From contig CM048839.1 of assembly GCA_026545765.1 (NCBI GenBank), positions 85,822,414 through 85,886,413 of the forward strand: a stretch of DNA of 64,000 nucleotides. The letters are read 5' to 3'. Numbering within the stretch: the first letter of the stretch is position 1; every line of letters starts with the position of its first letter. Both the position numbers and the translations under genes were made by a program. The DNA is from Plantago major (lineage: Eukaryota; Streptophyta; Magnoliopsida; Lamiales; Plantaginaceae). Below, one piece after another: positions 31,795 to 44,557 of this stretch. The notes below the pieces were generated by a model. That model searched no databases, had not been told where the DNA came from, and saw only the letters and a program-made list of their open reading frames with translations.

Positions 31795-33135
31795 TGATGA
31801 GACAATATTCTAACGTCTCCTTTGGTCCTTTTTAATCGTCTTTTGTTAGTCTTTGACCTTAGTTTTATATTATTTTAGTGCGTTTTCTTGTTTGTGTTTT
31901 GTAGGATTTTTGTGTCCCGAAGGTGAAAATCGGAGTGAAAACGTTGGTTCTAGATCTTTGAATGTAGAGTAACTGGGCGAAAACGGAAGTGGATTCAGAG
32001 TTCGGATGAAGATTTGAAAGTTGCTGTAGCGAATCTTGCAAAAGTGAAGTTTTATGGAGTAGTCTAGCCATTTTGGCCATAACTCTCTCATATAATGTCC
32101 GATTGACCTGAGCTCGGTGACCACGAAAAGATAATTCAAGGGACGACAACTTTAGTTTTGGAAGCATGGCCAAATTCTGTCTTCAGAAAAAGTTACAGAG
32201 GTTTTAAGCTCGCCACGGCGAATGATGTGCTTTCATGGCGAGATTTCGCGATGGGCGATTTCTGGCCGAATTCTGGACTGATTTTCTTCGTTTTTTCTCC
32301 TATAAATAGATTTCTTTCACCATAACTTCAATCATAACTTATTCTAAACCCTATTTGGGACCTAAGAACCCTAGTTTATCATTGATTGATCTTTGGAGCT
32401 TAGTTTTCATCTTGTAAGAATCATCGACATCGAATTCTTGGTAATTTATTGATAACTCTCTATTGCTTATCTACAATTCTTTGTTTTCTTCAGTTTATCG
32501 AATTGTATGATCTTGCATGTGATTATCACCATGTTTATGCTCTGCGTATTCAATACCATGCCTTCTTTCGTCTTCGATTCCATCATGAGTAGTTAAACCT
32601 CTCCAGAACTCGGTAGTTATGTGATGGTTATGCAGATTCGAATCTAGGGTTTATATTCGTTCATATAGGTTCGTCTAGTTTTAAATCTTCGTAAAACCTT
32701 CAATTCAATAGGCTAGTTTTAAACCTTCAAAGTTGTTTTGGTTAAGGATCGTGGCATGACAACCCACGATTACTCTAGTTTTAAATATTCAAATTACAAT
32801 CGGTTGAATTGAATTGATTGCTTTCTGTACGCCGACCGTGTGACAAATATGAACGATTACCTAGTATTGAATTAGCATAACCGGATCATCGCTACCGTGT
32901 TCGCTCTTCTTTCCATTGATTTTCACCAACTAGTTTTCTTCTGTTTCCTGTGTTAGGTTTAGTTTAGGTAAAAATACAAATTTCCAAATCTTGTTTTCTG
33001 CAAACATCTTTGTATTTGCTCTGCATCACTATAGTGGTTTAGTTAGCTCCTTAGCGAACGATCCTGTGGTTTAGCTTTGTCTGTCTATAACAACTGCTTA
33101 CTACTTGGTTTTCTAGTAATAATTTGAGCACATCC
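31795..33135 (+). repeat. Array LTR 1
   Basis: 1341 bp, TGATGAGACAATATTC to GCACATCC. TATAAATA at 32301-32308. It differs from LTRs 2-4 at many shared positions, as expected for an outer, original LTR. Confidence 0.92.
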
Positions 33136-33310
33136 AATTTGGCGCCGCTGCCGGGGAGTTAACTCCCTCTGTAGTGTTTAGGAGTTTTTACGTTTTGGGT
33201 TGTTCGTTTGTTTGTTTTTTGGTTTAGATTAGTTTTGTTATTTTTGTGGATCTGCTCTTTGGTTTTGTTTTTCTATGTGCATATACTAGTAATTCAGCAA
33301 GGGCTCAAAG

Positions 33311-34174
33311 ATGGCTATGACGTTTGGAGATTACTATTGTTCGTATGTGATGCCTAAAAAACCATGTATAAAGCTGGATGTCGATGCCAGGAATTATTGG
33401 GCGAACACTGCTTACTACTCCATTCTTACCAAGTTCGATGGATATGGTGATGTTCGAAAATTCTTAGAGGCATTCGAGGATGGTGTGCTGAGGATTCCGC
33501 ATGAGAATGAAGAGGGGATTTGGCTTTCAGAACAGCAGCTTTGCATGAGGGTGTTTGATGGAGCCTTGGAAGGGTCTGCTAGAAATTGGCTTACGTCGGC
33601 ACCTGAGGGATCGATTGACTCTTGGAGTGAGGTAGCTAATTCTTTTGTAGAGAGGTATTCTCCTGGTACTTGGGGGTGGAAATCTCGATACACAGTCTCT
33701 CCACCTGAGGTCTCTACTGAATCTGAAGCACCCGAGAAGTGTTCTGATGATGAGCTAGTTGTGGAGCTTGACTTGTCTTGCTCTACGACGACACCTGAAT
33801 TAGACTCTTCCACTCTTGCGGTCGACGAAGGAGGTATGGAGGAAGTATCTGATGATGATATTTTAGAGGATGCTCTTTCATTCCCTTCATTAGCTGTTAC
33901 ACATGCTGCCATCCAGGCTCAGGATATCTTTGTCCTTGAGAGCCACTGCACAGATAATTACCAAGGGAGTTTTGATCCTTTATTTTCTATTTATTTGTCC
34001 GCTATTCCCTTAGGTTATTTTTTAGTTTGTGATTCTGCTTATTTGTTTAATTCTAGTTTGCAGGGAAATAGGGACATACTGGAGAACTTGAGGAGAGGAT
34101 CTAAGGATGGCTCCCAAAATATTGTGTATACCGGGAAGGATGCAAGGGATTCATTTCCGTTTGATAATGGATAG
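33311..34174 (+). CDS. gag: Short gag-like protein of array body 1
   Basis: 287 codons from MAMTFGDYYCSYVMPKK. Residues about 35-120 match the plant gag domain in order: FDGYGDVRKFLEAFEDG, then LCMRVFDGALEGSARNWLTSAPEGSIDSWSEVANSFVERYSPG. The rest is acidic and Ser-rich, and no zinc knuckle is seen. It is much shorter than a full Athila gag-pol and ends just before the CCCGGG hairpin. It looks whole in this body. If expressed it could be packaged by, or assemble with, gag of an autonomous relative; that is inference. Confidence 0.75.
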   Translation: MAMTFGDYYCSYVMPKKPCIKLDVDARNYWANTAYYSILTKFDGYGDVRKFLEAFEDGVLRIPHENEEGIWLSEQQLCMRVFDGALEGSARNWLTSAPEGSIDSWSEVANSFVERYSPGTWGWKSRYTVSPPEVSTESEAPEKCSDDELVVELDLSCSTTTPELDSSTLAVDEGGMEEVSDDDILEDALSFPSLAVTHAAIQAQDIFVLESHCTDNYQGSFDPLFSIYLSAIPLGYFLVCDSAYLFNSSLQGNRDILENLRRGSKDGSQNIVYTGKDARDSFPFDNG

Positions 34175-34221
34175 CAGCATTCCCCGAAAGTCGAGCCAAA
34201 CGACTATAATAAAAGGCGCTT

Positions 34222-34239
34222 CCCGGGAGGCAGCCCGGG
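34222..34239 (+). other. Hairpin CCCGGG-AGGCAG-CCCGGG after gag
   Basis: A perfect 6-bp GC stem with loop AGGCAG, about 50 bp after the gag-like frame. It is identical at 38030-38047, 41833-41850 and 45629-45646. Athila and Tat elements often have a related GGGAGGCAACCC-type stem after their coding region. Confidence 0.75.
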
Positions 34240-35597
34240 GGTAAATTTCCTTTATTTTTTCTATTGTATTCCTTCGCTTGCTTAAACTTGAAACTCGAGG
34301 ACGAGCTAAAGTTTAGGTTTGGGGAGGGATTTCATGTGTTTTGTGTTGTCTACGGGGGTGGTATGTTAGCCACTTTTATGTGTCAGTTCTAGTTCAGTTT
34401 TAGGTTGTTAGTTTTTTAATTTTTATTTTTTATTTATGGTGAGTCGGAGTTGTTCTTCGAAGTCGAACGTCTATTGTAGATGATAAATTTGCTTGCTGCT
34501 TATGTTCTGTATGATATTTAGCTGGAAGTAGTGTAGTGGATTTAAAATCCTACAAGTTCGTTTCTCTTTTAAATCATAAGTTTGTGTAGCTCTTTAATCC
34601 AAAAGCCTGTGAGCAAGCCTTGAGCCGATGAAAAAATATTGTACCGCACTTTTTGTGAATTTTTTCGGAAGTGCAAACTCCTTGTTTGCCTCATCATTCT
34701 CATGTGTACTTTGTGTAAGTTAAGTATGACGAACGGCATGATTTTCATTCTTATTTGCTTGTGCTAAACCTGTTCCAAGAACAGGTTTGGGGAGGAAGAT
34801 TATGTGAGCCGTGTATATTTAATGACTGTGTCGTGGCTTTTGTTCTCTCAAAAATATTGGAATAAGTCTTGGAGTGTATCTATGGCATTTATGCCACCGT
34901 TAGTCGTGTTGGTCGTGTTTCAAATACACCTACACACCGGCGTGGTCCTAAAAAGCCATATGTCCGTGAGGGTTGATGGCATGTATACCAAACCAGCATG
35001 CACAAAAGTGCGGACTTTCGGTAAAACAGACACTACCAAAAAATTGAGACAAAATAAGCATATGGGTCATATTTAAGACTGCAAAAAAGGAGTATGAAAA
35101 AATGAAAAAATGAAAAGAAAAAAAAAAGAGAGAGAACGATTGCCCTTTTATAAGCCTACTGCTAATTGTTTATATAGCTGCGAAAAAGTCCCTTCTGACT
35201 TAACTAATTGAGTACATTGCATGAGGTATTTGAGGCAACTTTGTGACGCAAGTCACCTTCCTTTACTCTTTATATTCTTGAGTGTCTACCCCTACTGGAT
35301 ACTTCCAGGACTGTGAGAGTTAGTTGCATAGGATTCATTTGTGAGGGATTAGCGAGCTAGACTTAAGTATTATTTAATTGAGAAACATTCTTGTTTGATT
35401 TTCTGTGCACTATTCTGCCAAGGTTAGTTGAGTACAAAACTTTTGCATCTTGTGAATTTATTGTTTTCAATGGTAGATTCAGTCACTTGGAAGTTCAACT
35501 CTCTTATTTGTTTTCTTTTTATTTTTGTCTTAAGTCTAGTTTTTGTCTAGGTTGTTTGTTTGCTCGAGGACGAGCAAAGGTTTTGGTTTGGGGATTT

Positions 35598-36951
35598 TGA
35601 TGAGACAATAATCTAACGTCTCATTTGGTCCATTTTAATCGTCTTTTGTTAGTCTTTGACCTTAGTTTTATATTATTTTAGTGCGTTTTTATGTTTGGTT
35701 TCTTGTTTGTGTTTTGTAGGATTTTTGTGTCCCGAAGGTGAAAATCGGACTGAAAACTTTGGTTCTAGATCTTTGAATGTAGAGTAACTGGGCGAAAACG
35801 GAAGTGAATTCGGAGTTCGGACGACGATTTGAGAGCCGCTTTAGCGAAGCTTGCAAAAGTGAAGTTTTATGGAGTAGTCTAGCCATTTTGGCCATAACTC
35901 TCTCATATAATGTCCGATTGACCTGAGCTCGGTGACCACGAAAAGATAATTCAAGGGACGACAACTTTAGTTTTGGAAGCATGGCCAAATTCTGTCTTCA
36001 GAAAAAGTTACAGAGGTTTTAAGCTCGCCACGGCGAATGATGTGCTCGCCGCGGCGAGATTTCGCGATGGGCGATTTCTGGCCGAATTCTGGACTGATTT
36101 TCTTCGTTTTTTCTCCTATAAATAGATTTCTTTCACCATAACTTCAATCATAACTTATTCTAAACCCTATTTGGGACCTAAGAACCCTAGTTTATCATTG
36201 ATTGATCTTTGGAGCTTAGTTTTCATCTTGTAAGAATCATCGACATCGAATTCTTGGTAATTTATTGATAACTCTCTATTGCTTATCTACAATTCTTTGT
36301 TTTCTTCAGTTTATCGAATTGTATGATCTTGCATGTGATTATCACCATGTTTATGCTCTGCGTATTCAATACCATGCTTTCTTTCGTCTTCGATTCCATC
36401 ATGAGTAGTTAAACCTCTCCAGAACTCAGTAGTTATGTGATGGTTATGCAAATTCGAATCTAGGGTTTATATTCGTTCATATAGGTTCGTCTAGTTTTAA
36501 ATCTTCGTAAAACCTTCAATTCAATAGGCTAGTTTTAAACCTTCAAAGTTGTTTTGGTTAAGGATCGTGGCATGACAACCCACGATTACTCTAGTTTTAA
36601 ATATTCAAATTACAATCGGTTGAATTGAATTGATTGCTTTCTGTACGCCGACCGTGTGACAAATATGAACGATTACCTAGTATTGAATTAGCATAACCGG
36701 ATCATCGCTACCGTGTTCGCTCTTCTTTCCATTGATTTTCACCAACTAGTTTTCTTCTGTTTCCTGTGTTAGGTTTAGTTTAGGTAAAAATACAAATTTC
36801 AAAATCTTGTTTTCTGCAAACATCTTTGTATTTGCTCTGCATCACTATAGTGGTTTAGTTAGCTCCTTAGCGAACGATCCTGTGGTTTAGCTTTGTCTGT
36901 CTATAACAACTGCTTACTACTTGGTTTTCTAGTAATAATTTGAGCACATCC
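35598..36951 (+). repeat. Array LTR 2
   Basis: 1354 bp, TGATGAGACAATAATC to GCACATCC, TATAAATA at 36117-36124. The polypurine tract lies upstream and the tRNA-Asp primer site downstream, so it acts as 3' LTR of body 1 and 5' LTR of body 2. Confidence 0.92.
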
Positions 36952-39392
36952 AATTTGGCGCCGCTGCCGGGGAGTTAACTCCCTCTGTAGTGTTTAGGAG
37001 TTTTTACGTTTTTGTTTGTTCGTTTGTTTGTTTTTTTGGTTTAGATTAGTTTTTGTTATTTTTGTGGATCTGCTCTTTGGTTTTGTTTTTCTATGTGCAT
37101 ATACTAGTAATTCAGCAAGGGCTCAAAGATGGCTATGACGTTTGGAGATTACTATTGTTCGTATGTGATGCCTAAAAAACCATGTATAAAGCTGGATGTC
37201 GATGCCAGGAATTATTGGGCGAACACTGCTTACTACTCCATTCTTACCAAGTTCGATGGATATGGTGATGTTCGAAAATTCTTAGAGGCTTTCGAGGATG
37301 GTGTGCTGAGGATTCCGCATGAGAATGAAGAGGGGATTTCGCTTTCAGAACAGCAGCTTTGCATGAGGGTGTTTGATGGAGCCTTGGAAGGGTCTGCTAG
37401 AAATTGGCTTACGTCGGCACCTGAGGGATCGATTGACTCTTGGAGTGAGGTAGCTAATTCTTTTGTAGAGAGGTATTCTCCTGGTACTTGGGGGTGGAAA
37501 TCTCGATACACAGTCTCTCCACCTGAGGTCTCTACTGAATCTGAAGCACCCGAGAAGTGTTCTGATGATGAGCTAGTTGTGGAGCTTGACTTGTCTTGCT
37601 CTATGACGACACCTGAATTAGACTCTTCCACTCTTGCGATTTAAGGAGGTATGGAGGAAGTATCGATGATGATATTTTAGAGGATGCTCTTTCATTCCCT
37701 TCATTAGTCACATCATGCCGCCATCCGTGCTCGGATATCTTTGTCCTTGAGAGCCACCGCAGATAATTACCAAGGAGTTTTGATCCTTTATTTTCTATTT
37801 ATTTGTCCGCTATTCCCTTAGGTTATTTTTTAGTTTGTGATTCTGCTTATTTGTTTAATTCTAGTTTGCAGGGAAATAGGGACATACTGGAGAACTTGAG
37901 GAGAGGATCTAAGGATGGCTCCCAAAATATTGTGTATACCGGGAAGGATGCAAGGGATTCATTTCCGTTTGATAATGGATAGCAGCATTCCCCGAAAGTC
38001 GAGCCAAACGACTATAATAAAAGGCGCTTCCCGGGAGGCAGCCCGGGGGTAAATTTCCTTTATTTTTTCTATTGTATTCCTTCGCTTGCTTAAACTTGAA
38101 ACTCGAGGACGAGCTAAAGTTTAGGTTTGGGGAGGGATTTCATGTGTTTTGTGTTGTCTACGTGGGGTGGTATGTTAGCCACTTTTATGTGTCAGTTCTA
38201 GTTCAGTTTTAGGTTGTTAGTTTTTTAATTTTTATTTTTTATTTATGGTGAGTCGGAGTTGTTCTTCGAAGTCGAACGTCTATTGTAGATGATAAATTTG
38301 CTTGCTGCTTATGTTCTGTATGATATTTAGCTGGAAGTAGTGTAGTGGATTTAAAATCCTACAAGTTCGTTTCTCTTTTAAATCATAAGTTTGTGTAGCT
38401 CTTTAATCCAAAAGCCTGTGAGCAAGCCTTGAGCCGATGAAAAAATATTGTACCGCACTGTGAATTTTTTCGAAGTGCAAACTCCTTGTTTGCGCCTCAT
38501 CATTCTCATGTGTACTTTGTGTAAGTTAAGTATGAACGGCATGATTTTCATTCTTATTTGCTTGTGCTAAACCTGTTCCAAGAACAGGTTTGGGGAGGAA
38601 GATTATGTGAGCCGTGTATATTTAATGACTGTGTCGTGGCTTTTGTTCTCTCAAAAATATTGGAATAAGTCTTGGAGTGTATCTATGGCATTTATGCCAC
38701 CGTTAGTCGTGTTGGTCGTGTTTCAAATACACCTACACACCGGCGTGGTCCTAAAAAGCCATATGTCCGTGAGGGTTGATGGCATGTATACCAAACCAGC
38801 ATGCACAAAAGTGCGGACTTTCGGTAAAACAGACACTACCAAAAAATTGAGACAAAATAAGCATATGGGTCATATTTAAGACTGCAAAAAAGGAGTATGA
38901 AAAAATGAAAAAATGAAAAGAAAAAAAGAGAGAACGATTGCCTTTTATAAGCTCTACGCTAATTGTTTATATAGCTGCGAAAAAGTCCCTTCTGACTTAA
39001 CTAATTGAGTACATTGCATGAGGTATTTGAGGCAACTTTGTGACGCAAGTCACCTTCCTTTACTCTTTATATTCTTGAGTGTCTACCCCTACTGGATACT
39101 TCCAGGACTGTGAGAGTTAGTTGCATAGGATTCATTTGTGAGGGATTAGCGAGCTAGACTTAAGTATTATTTAATTGAGAAACATTCTTGTTTGATTTTC
39201 TGTGCACTATTCTGCCAAGGTTAGTTGAGTACAAAACTTTTGCATCTTGTGAATTTATTGTTTTCAATGGTAGATTCACTACTGGAAGTTCAACTCTCTT
39301 ATTTGTTTTCTTTTTATTTTTGTCTTAAGTCTAGTTTTTGTCTAGGTTGTTTGTTTGCTCGAGGACGAGCAAAGGTTTTGGTTTGGGGATTT
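36952..39392 (+). mobile_element. Array body 2
   Basis: Primer site 36956-36973, gag-like region 37129-37983 (broken), CCCGGG hairpin 38030-38047, AAACCTGTTC hairpin 38569-38591 and polypurine tract before 39393. Nearly identical to body 1 along its length. Confidence 0.88.
37129..37983 (+). pseudogene. Gag-like gene of array body 2 (broken)
   Basis: Same start (MAMTFGDYYCSYVM) and gag core as body 1. The first 170 codons match closely and the remainder is broken. Fossil copy. Confidence 0.75.
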
Positions 39393-40745
39393 TGATGAGA
39401 CAAGAATCTAACGTCTCATTTGGTCCATTTTAATCGTCTTTTGTTAGTCTTTGACCTTAGTTTTATATTATTTTAGTGCATTTTTATGTTTGGTTTCTTG
39501 TTTGTGTTTTGTAGGATTTTTGTGTCCCGAAGGTGAAAATCGGACTGAAAACTTTGGTTCTAGATCTTTGAATGTAGAGTAACTGGGCGAAAACGGAAGT
39601 GAATTCGGAGTTCGGACGACGATTTGAGAGCCGCTTTAGCGAAGCTTGCAAAAGTGAAGTTTTATGGAGTAGTCTAGCCATTTTGGCCATAACTCTCTCA
39701 TATAATGTCCGATTGACCTGAGCTCGGTGACCACGAAAAGATAATTCAAGGGACGACAACTTTAGTTTTGGAAGCATGGCCAAATTCTGTCTTCAGAAAA
39801 AGTTACAGAGGTTTTAAGCTCGCCACGGCGAATGATGTGCTTTCATGGCGAGATTTCGCGATGGGCGATTTCTGGCCGAATTCTGGACTGATTTTCTTCG
39901 TTTTTTCTCCTATAAATAGATTTCTTTCACCATAACTTCAATCATAACTTATTCTAAACCCTATTTGGGACCTAAGAACCCTAGTTTATCATTGATTGAT
40001 CTTTGGAGCTTAGTTTTCATCTTGTAAGAATCATCGACATCGAATTCTTGGTAATTTATTGATAACTCTCTATTGCTTATCTACAATTGTTTGTTTTCTT
40101 CAGTTTATCGAATTGTATGATCTTGCATGTGATTATCACCATGTTTATGCTCTGCGTATTCAATACCATGCTTTCTTTCGTCTTCGATTCCATCATGAGT
40201 AGTTAAACCTCTCCAGAACTCAGTAGTTATGTGATGGTTATGCAAATTCGAATCTAGGGTTTATATTCGTTCATATAGGTTCGTCTAGTTTTAAATCTTC
40301 GTAAAACCTTCAATTCAATAGGCTAGTTTTAAACCTTCAAAGTTGTTTTGGTTAAGGATCGTGGCATGACAACCCACGATTACTCTAGTTTTAAATATTC
40401 AAATTACAATCGGTTGAATTTAATTGATTGCTTTCTGTACGCCGACCGTGTGACAAATATGAACGATTACCTAGTATTGAATTAGCATAACCGGATCATC
40501 GCTACCGTGTTCGCTCTTCTTTCCATTGATTTTCACCAACTAGTTTTCTTCTGTTTCCTGTGTTAGGTTTAGTTTAGGTAAAAATACAAATTTCAAAATC
40601 TTGTTTTCTGCAAACATCTTTGTATTTGCTCTGCATCACTATAGTGGTTTAGTTAGCTCCTTAGCGAACGATCCTGTGGTTTAGCTTTGTCTGTCTATAA
40701 CAACTGCTTACTACTTGGTTTTCTAGTAATAATTTGAGCACATCC
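39393..40745 (+). repeat. Array LTR 3
   Basis: 1353 bp, TGATGAGACAAGAATC to GCACATCC, with TATAAATA at 39911-39918. It shares several private positions with LTR 4 (ACAAGAATC at the start; AATTTAATTGATTG), so these two are the closest pair. Confidence 0.92.
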
Positions 40746-43209
40746 AATTTGGCGCCGCTGCCGGGGAGTTAACTCCCTCTGTAGTGTTTAGGAGTTTTTA
40801 CGTTTTTGTTTGTTCGTTTGTTTGTTTTTTTGGTTTAGATTAGTTTTTGTTATTTTTGTGGATCTGCTCTTTGGTTTTGTTTTTCTATGTGCATATACTA
40901 GTAATTCAGCAAGGGCTCAAAGATGGCTATGACGTTTGGAGATTACTATTGTTCGTATGTGATGCCTAAAAAACCATGTATAAAGCTGGATGTCGATGCC
41001 AGGAATTATTGGGCGAACACTGCTTACTACTCCATTCTTACCAAGTTCGATGGATATGGTGATGTTCGAAAATTCTTAGAGGCTTTCGAGGATGGTGTGC
41101 TGAGGATTCCGCATGAGAATGAAGAGGGGATTTCGCTTTCAGAACAGCAGCTTTGCATGAGGGTGTTTGATGGAGCCTTGGAAGGGTCTGCTAGAAATTG
41201 GCTTACGTCGGCACCTGAGGGATCGATTGACTCTTGGAGTGAGGTAGCTAATTCTTTTGTAGAGAGGTATTCTCCTGGTACTGGGGGTGGAAATCTCGAT
41301 ACACAGTCTCTCCACCTGAGGTCTCTACTGAATCTGAAGCACCCGAGAAGTGTTCTGATGATGAGCTAGTTGTGGAGCTTGACTTGTCTTGCTCTATGAC
41401 GACACCTGAATTAGACTCTTCCACTCTTGCGGTCGACGAAGGAGGTATGGAGGAAGTATCTGATGATGATATTTTAGAGGATGCTCTTTCATTCCCTTCA
41501 TTAGCTGTTACACATGCTGCCATCCAGGCTCAGGATATCTTTGTCCTTGAGAGCCACTGCACAGATAATTACCAAGGGAGTTTTGATCCTTTATTTTCTA
41601 TTTATTTGTCCGCTATTCCCTTAGGTTATTTTTTAGTTTGTGATTCTGCTTATTTGTTTAATTCTAGTTTGCAGGGAAATAGGGACATACTGGAGAACTT
41701 GAGGAGAGGATCTAAGGATGGCTCCCAAAATATTGTGTATACCGGGAAGGATGCAAGGGATTCATTTCCGTTTGATAATGGATAGCAGCATTCCCCGAAA
41801 GTCGAGCCAAACGACTATAATAAAAGGCGCTTCCCGGGAGGCAGCCCGGGGGTAAATTTCCTTTATTTTTTCTATTGTATTCCTTCGCTTGCTTAAACTT
41901 GAAACTCGAGGACGAGCTAAAGTTTAGGTTTGGGGAGGGATTTCATGTGTTTTGTGTTGTCTACGTGGGGTGGTATGTTAGCCACTTTTATGTGTCAGTT
42001 CTAGTTCAGTTTTAGGTTGTTAGTTTTTTAATTTTTATTTTTTATTTATGGTGAGTCGGAGTTGTTCTTCGAAGTCGAACGTCTATTGTAGATGATAAAT
42101 TTGCTTGCTGCTTATGTTCTGTATGATATTTAGCTGGAAGTAGTGTAGTGGATTTAAAATCCTACAAGTTCGTTTCTTTTAAATCATAAGTTTGTGTAGC
42201 TCTTTAATCCAAAAGCCTGTGAGCAAGCCTTGAGCCGATGAAAAAATATTGTACCGGCACCTGTGTGAATTTTTTCGGGAAGTGCAAACTCCCTTGTTTG
42301 CGCCTCATCATTCTCATGTGTACTTTGTGTAAGTTAAGTATGACGAACGGCATGATTTTCATTCTTATTTGCTTGTGCTAAACCTGTTCCAAGAACAGGT
42401 TTGGGGAGGAAGATTATGTGAGCCGTGTATATTTAATGACTGTGTCGTGGCTTTTGTTCTCTCAAAATATTGGAATAAGTCTTGAGTGTATCTATGGCAT
42501 TTATGCCACCGTTAGTCGTGTTGGTCGTGTTTCAAATACACCTACACACCGGCGTGGTCCTAAAAAGCCATATGTCCGTGAGGGTTGATGGCATGTATAC
42601 CAAACCAGCATGCACAAAAGTGCGGACTTTCGGTAAAACAGACACTACCAAAAAATTGAGACAAAATAAGCATATGGGTCATATTTAAGACTGCAAAAAA
42701 GGAGTATGAAAAAATGAAAAAATGAAAAGAAAAAAAAAAGAGAGAGAACGATTGCCCTTTTATAAGCCTACTGCTAATTGTTTATATAGCTGCGAAAAAG
42801 TCCCTTCTGACTTAACTAATTGAGTACATTGCATGAGGTATTTGAGGCAACTTTGTGACGCAAGTCACCTTCCTTTACTCTTTATATTCTTGAGTGTCTA
42901 CCCCTACTGGATACTTCCAGGACTGTGAGAGTTAGTTGCATAGGATTCATTTGTGAGGGATTAGCGAGCTAGACTTAAGTATTATTTAATTGAGAAACAT
43001 TCTTGTTTGATTTTCTGTGCACTATTCTGCCAAGGTTAGTTGAGTACAAAACTTTTGCATCTTGTGAATTTATTGTTTTCAATGGTAGATTCAGTCACTT
43101 GGAAGTTCAACTCTCTTATTTGTTTTCTTTTTATTTTTGTCTTAAGTCTAGTTTTTGTCTAGGTTGTTTGTTTGCTCGAGGACGAGCAAAGGTTTTGGTT
43201 TGGGGATTT
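40746..43209 (+). mobile_element. Array body 3
   Basis: Primer site 40750-40767, gag-like region 40923-41785, CCCGGG hairpin 41833-41850, conserved non-coding region, and polypurine tract before 43210. Confidence 0.88.
40923..41785 (+). pseudogene. Gag-like gene of array body 3 (nearly whole)
   Basis: Same protein as body 1 in two adjoining frames; about one break. The gag core LCMRVFDGALEGSARNW is intact. Fossil copy. Confidence 0.75.
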
Positions 43210-44557
43210 TGATGAGACAAGAATCTAACGTCTCATTTGGTCCATTTTAATCGTCTTTTGTTAGTCTTTGACCTTAGTTTTATATTATTTTAGTGCATTT
43301 TTATGTTTGGTTTCTTGTTTGTGTTTTGTAGGATTTTTGTGTCCCGAAGGTGAAAATCGGACTGAAAACTTTGGTTCTAGATCTTTGAATGTAGAGTAAC
43401 TGGGCGAAAACGGAAGTGAATTCGGAGTTCGGACGACGATTTGAGAGCTTAGCTTTAAGCTTGCAAAAGTGAAGTTTTATGGAGTAGTCTAGCCATTTTG
43501 GCCATAACTCTCTCATATAATGTCCGATTGACCTGAGCTCGGTGACCACGAAAAGATAATTCAAGGGACGACAACTTTAGTTTTGGAAGCATGGCCAAAT
43601 TCTGTCTTCAGAAAAAGTTACAGAGGTTTTAAGCTCGCCACGGCGAATGATGTGCTCGCCGCGGCGAGATTTCGCGATGGGCGATTTCGGCGAATTCTGA
43701 CTGATTTTCTTCGTTTTTTCTCCTATAAATAGATTTCTTTCACCATAACTTCAATCATAACTTATTCTAAACCCTATTTGGGACCTAAGAACCCTAGTTT
43801 ATCATTGATTGATCTTTGGAGCTTAGTTTTCATCTTGTAAGAATCATCGACATCGAATTCTTGGTAATTTATTGATAACTCTCTATTGCTTATCTACAAT
43901 TGTTTGTTTTCTTCAGTTTATCGAATTGTATGATCTTGCATGTGATTATCACCATGTTTATGCTCTGCGTATTCAATACCATGCTTTCTTTCGTCTTCGA
44001 TTCCATCATGAGTAGTTAAACCTCTCGTAACTCAAGAGTTATGTGATGGTTATGCAAATTCGAATCTAGGGTTTATATTCGTTCATATAGGTTCGTCTAG
44101 TTTTAAATCTTCGTAAAACCTTCAATTCAATAGGCTAGTTTTAAACCTTCAAAGTTGTTTTGGTTAAGGATCGTGGCATGACAACCCACGATTACTCTAG
44201 TTTTAAATATTCAAATTACAATCGGTTGAATTTAATTGATTGCTTTCTGTACGCCGACCGTGTGACAAATATGAACGATTACCTAGTATTGAATTAGCAT
44301 AACCGGATCATCGCTACCGTGTTCGCTCTTCTTTCCATTGATTTTCACCAACTAGTTTTCTTCTGTTTCCTGTGTCAGGTTTAGTTTAGGTAAAAATACA
44401 AATTTCAAAATCTTGTTTTCTGCAAACATCTTTGTATTTGCTCTGCATCACTATAGTGGTTTAGTTAGCTCCTTAGCGAACGATCCTGTGGTTTAGCTTT
44501 GTCTGTCTATAACAACTGCTTACTACTTGGTTTTCTAGTAATAATTTGAGCACATCC
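43210..44557 (+). repeat. Array LTR 4
   Basis: 1348 bp, TGATGAGACAAGAATC to GCACATCC, TATAAATA near 43724. Closest to LTR 3. Confidence 0.92.

Larger units (their letters stand above)
33136..35597 (+). mobile_element. Array body 1
   Basis: Primer site TGGCGCCGCTGCCGGGGA (33140-33157, tRNA-Asp), gag-like frame (33311-34174), hairpin CCCGGG-AGGCAG-CCCGGG (34222-34239), long non-coding region with the hairpin AAACCTGTTC-CAA-GAACAGGTTT (34766-34788), an A-rich stretch near 35087-35130, and the polypurine tract GGTTTTGGTTTGGGGATTT before LTR 2. Confidence 0.88.

Noticed and set aside
31865-32173. Minus-strand frames within array LTRs (MAMLPKLKLSSLELSF and relatives)
   Set aside because: They lie wholly in LTR sequence, repeat with every LTR and have no start context or known domain.
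34804-35076. A 90-codon frame starting MSRVYLMTVSWLLF repeated in several array bodies
   Set aside because: It recurs only because the bodies are nearly identical. It lies in the non-coding region, has no family resemblance and is not kept in the related gag-protease element.
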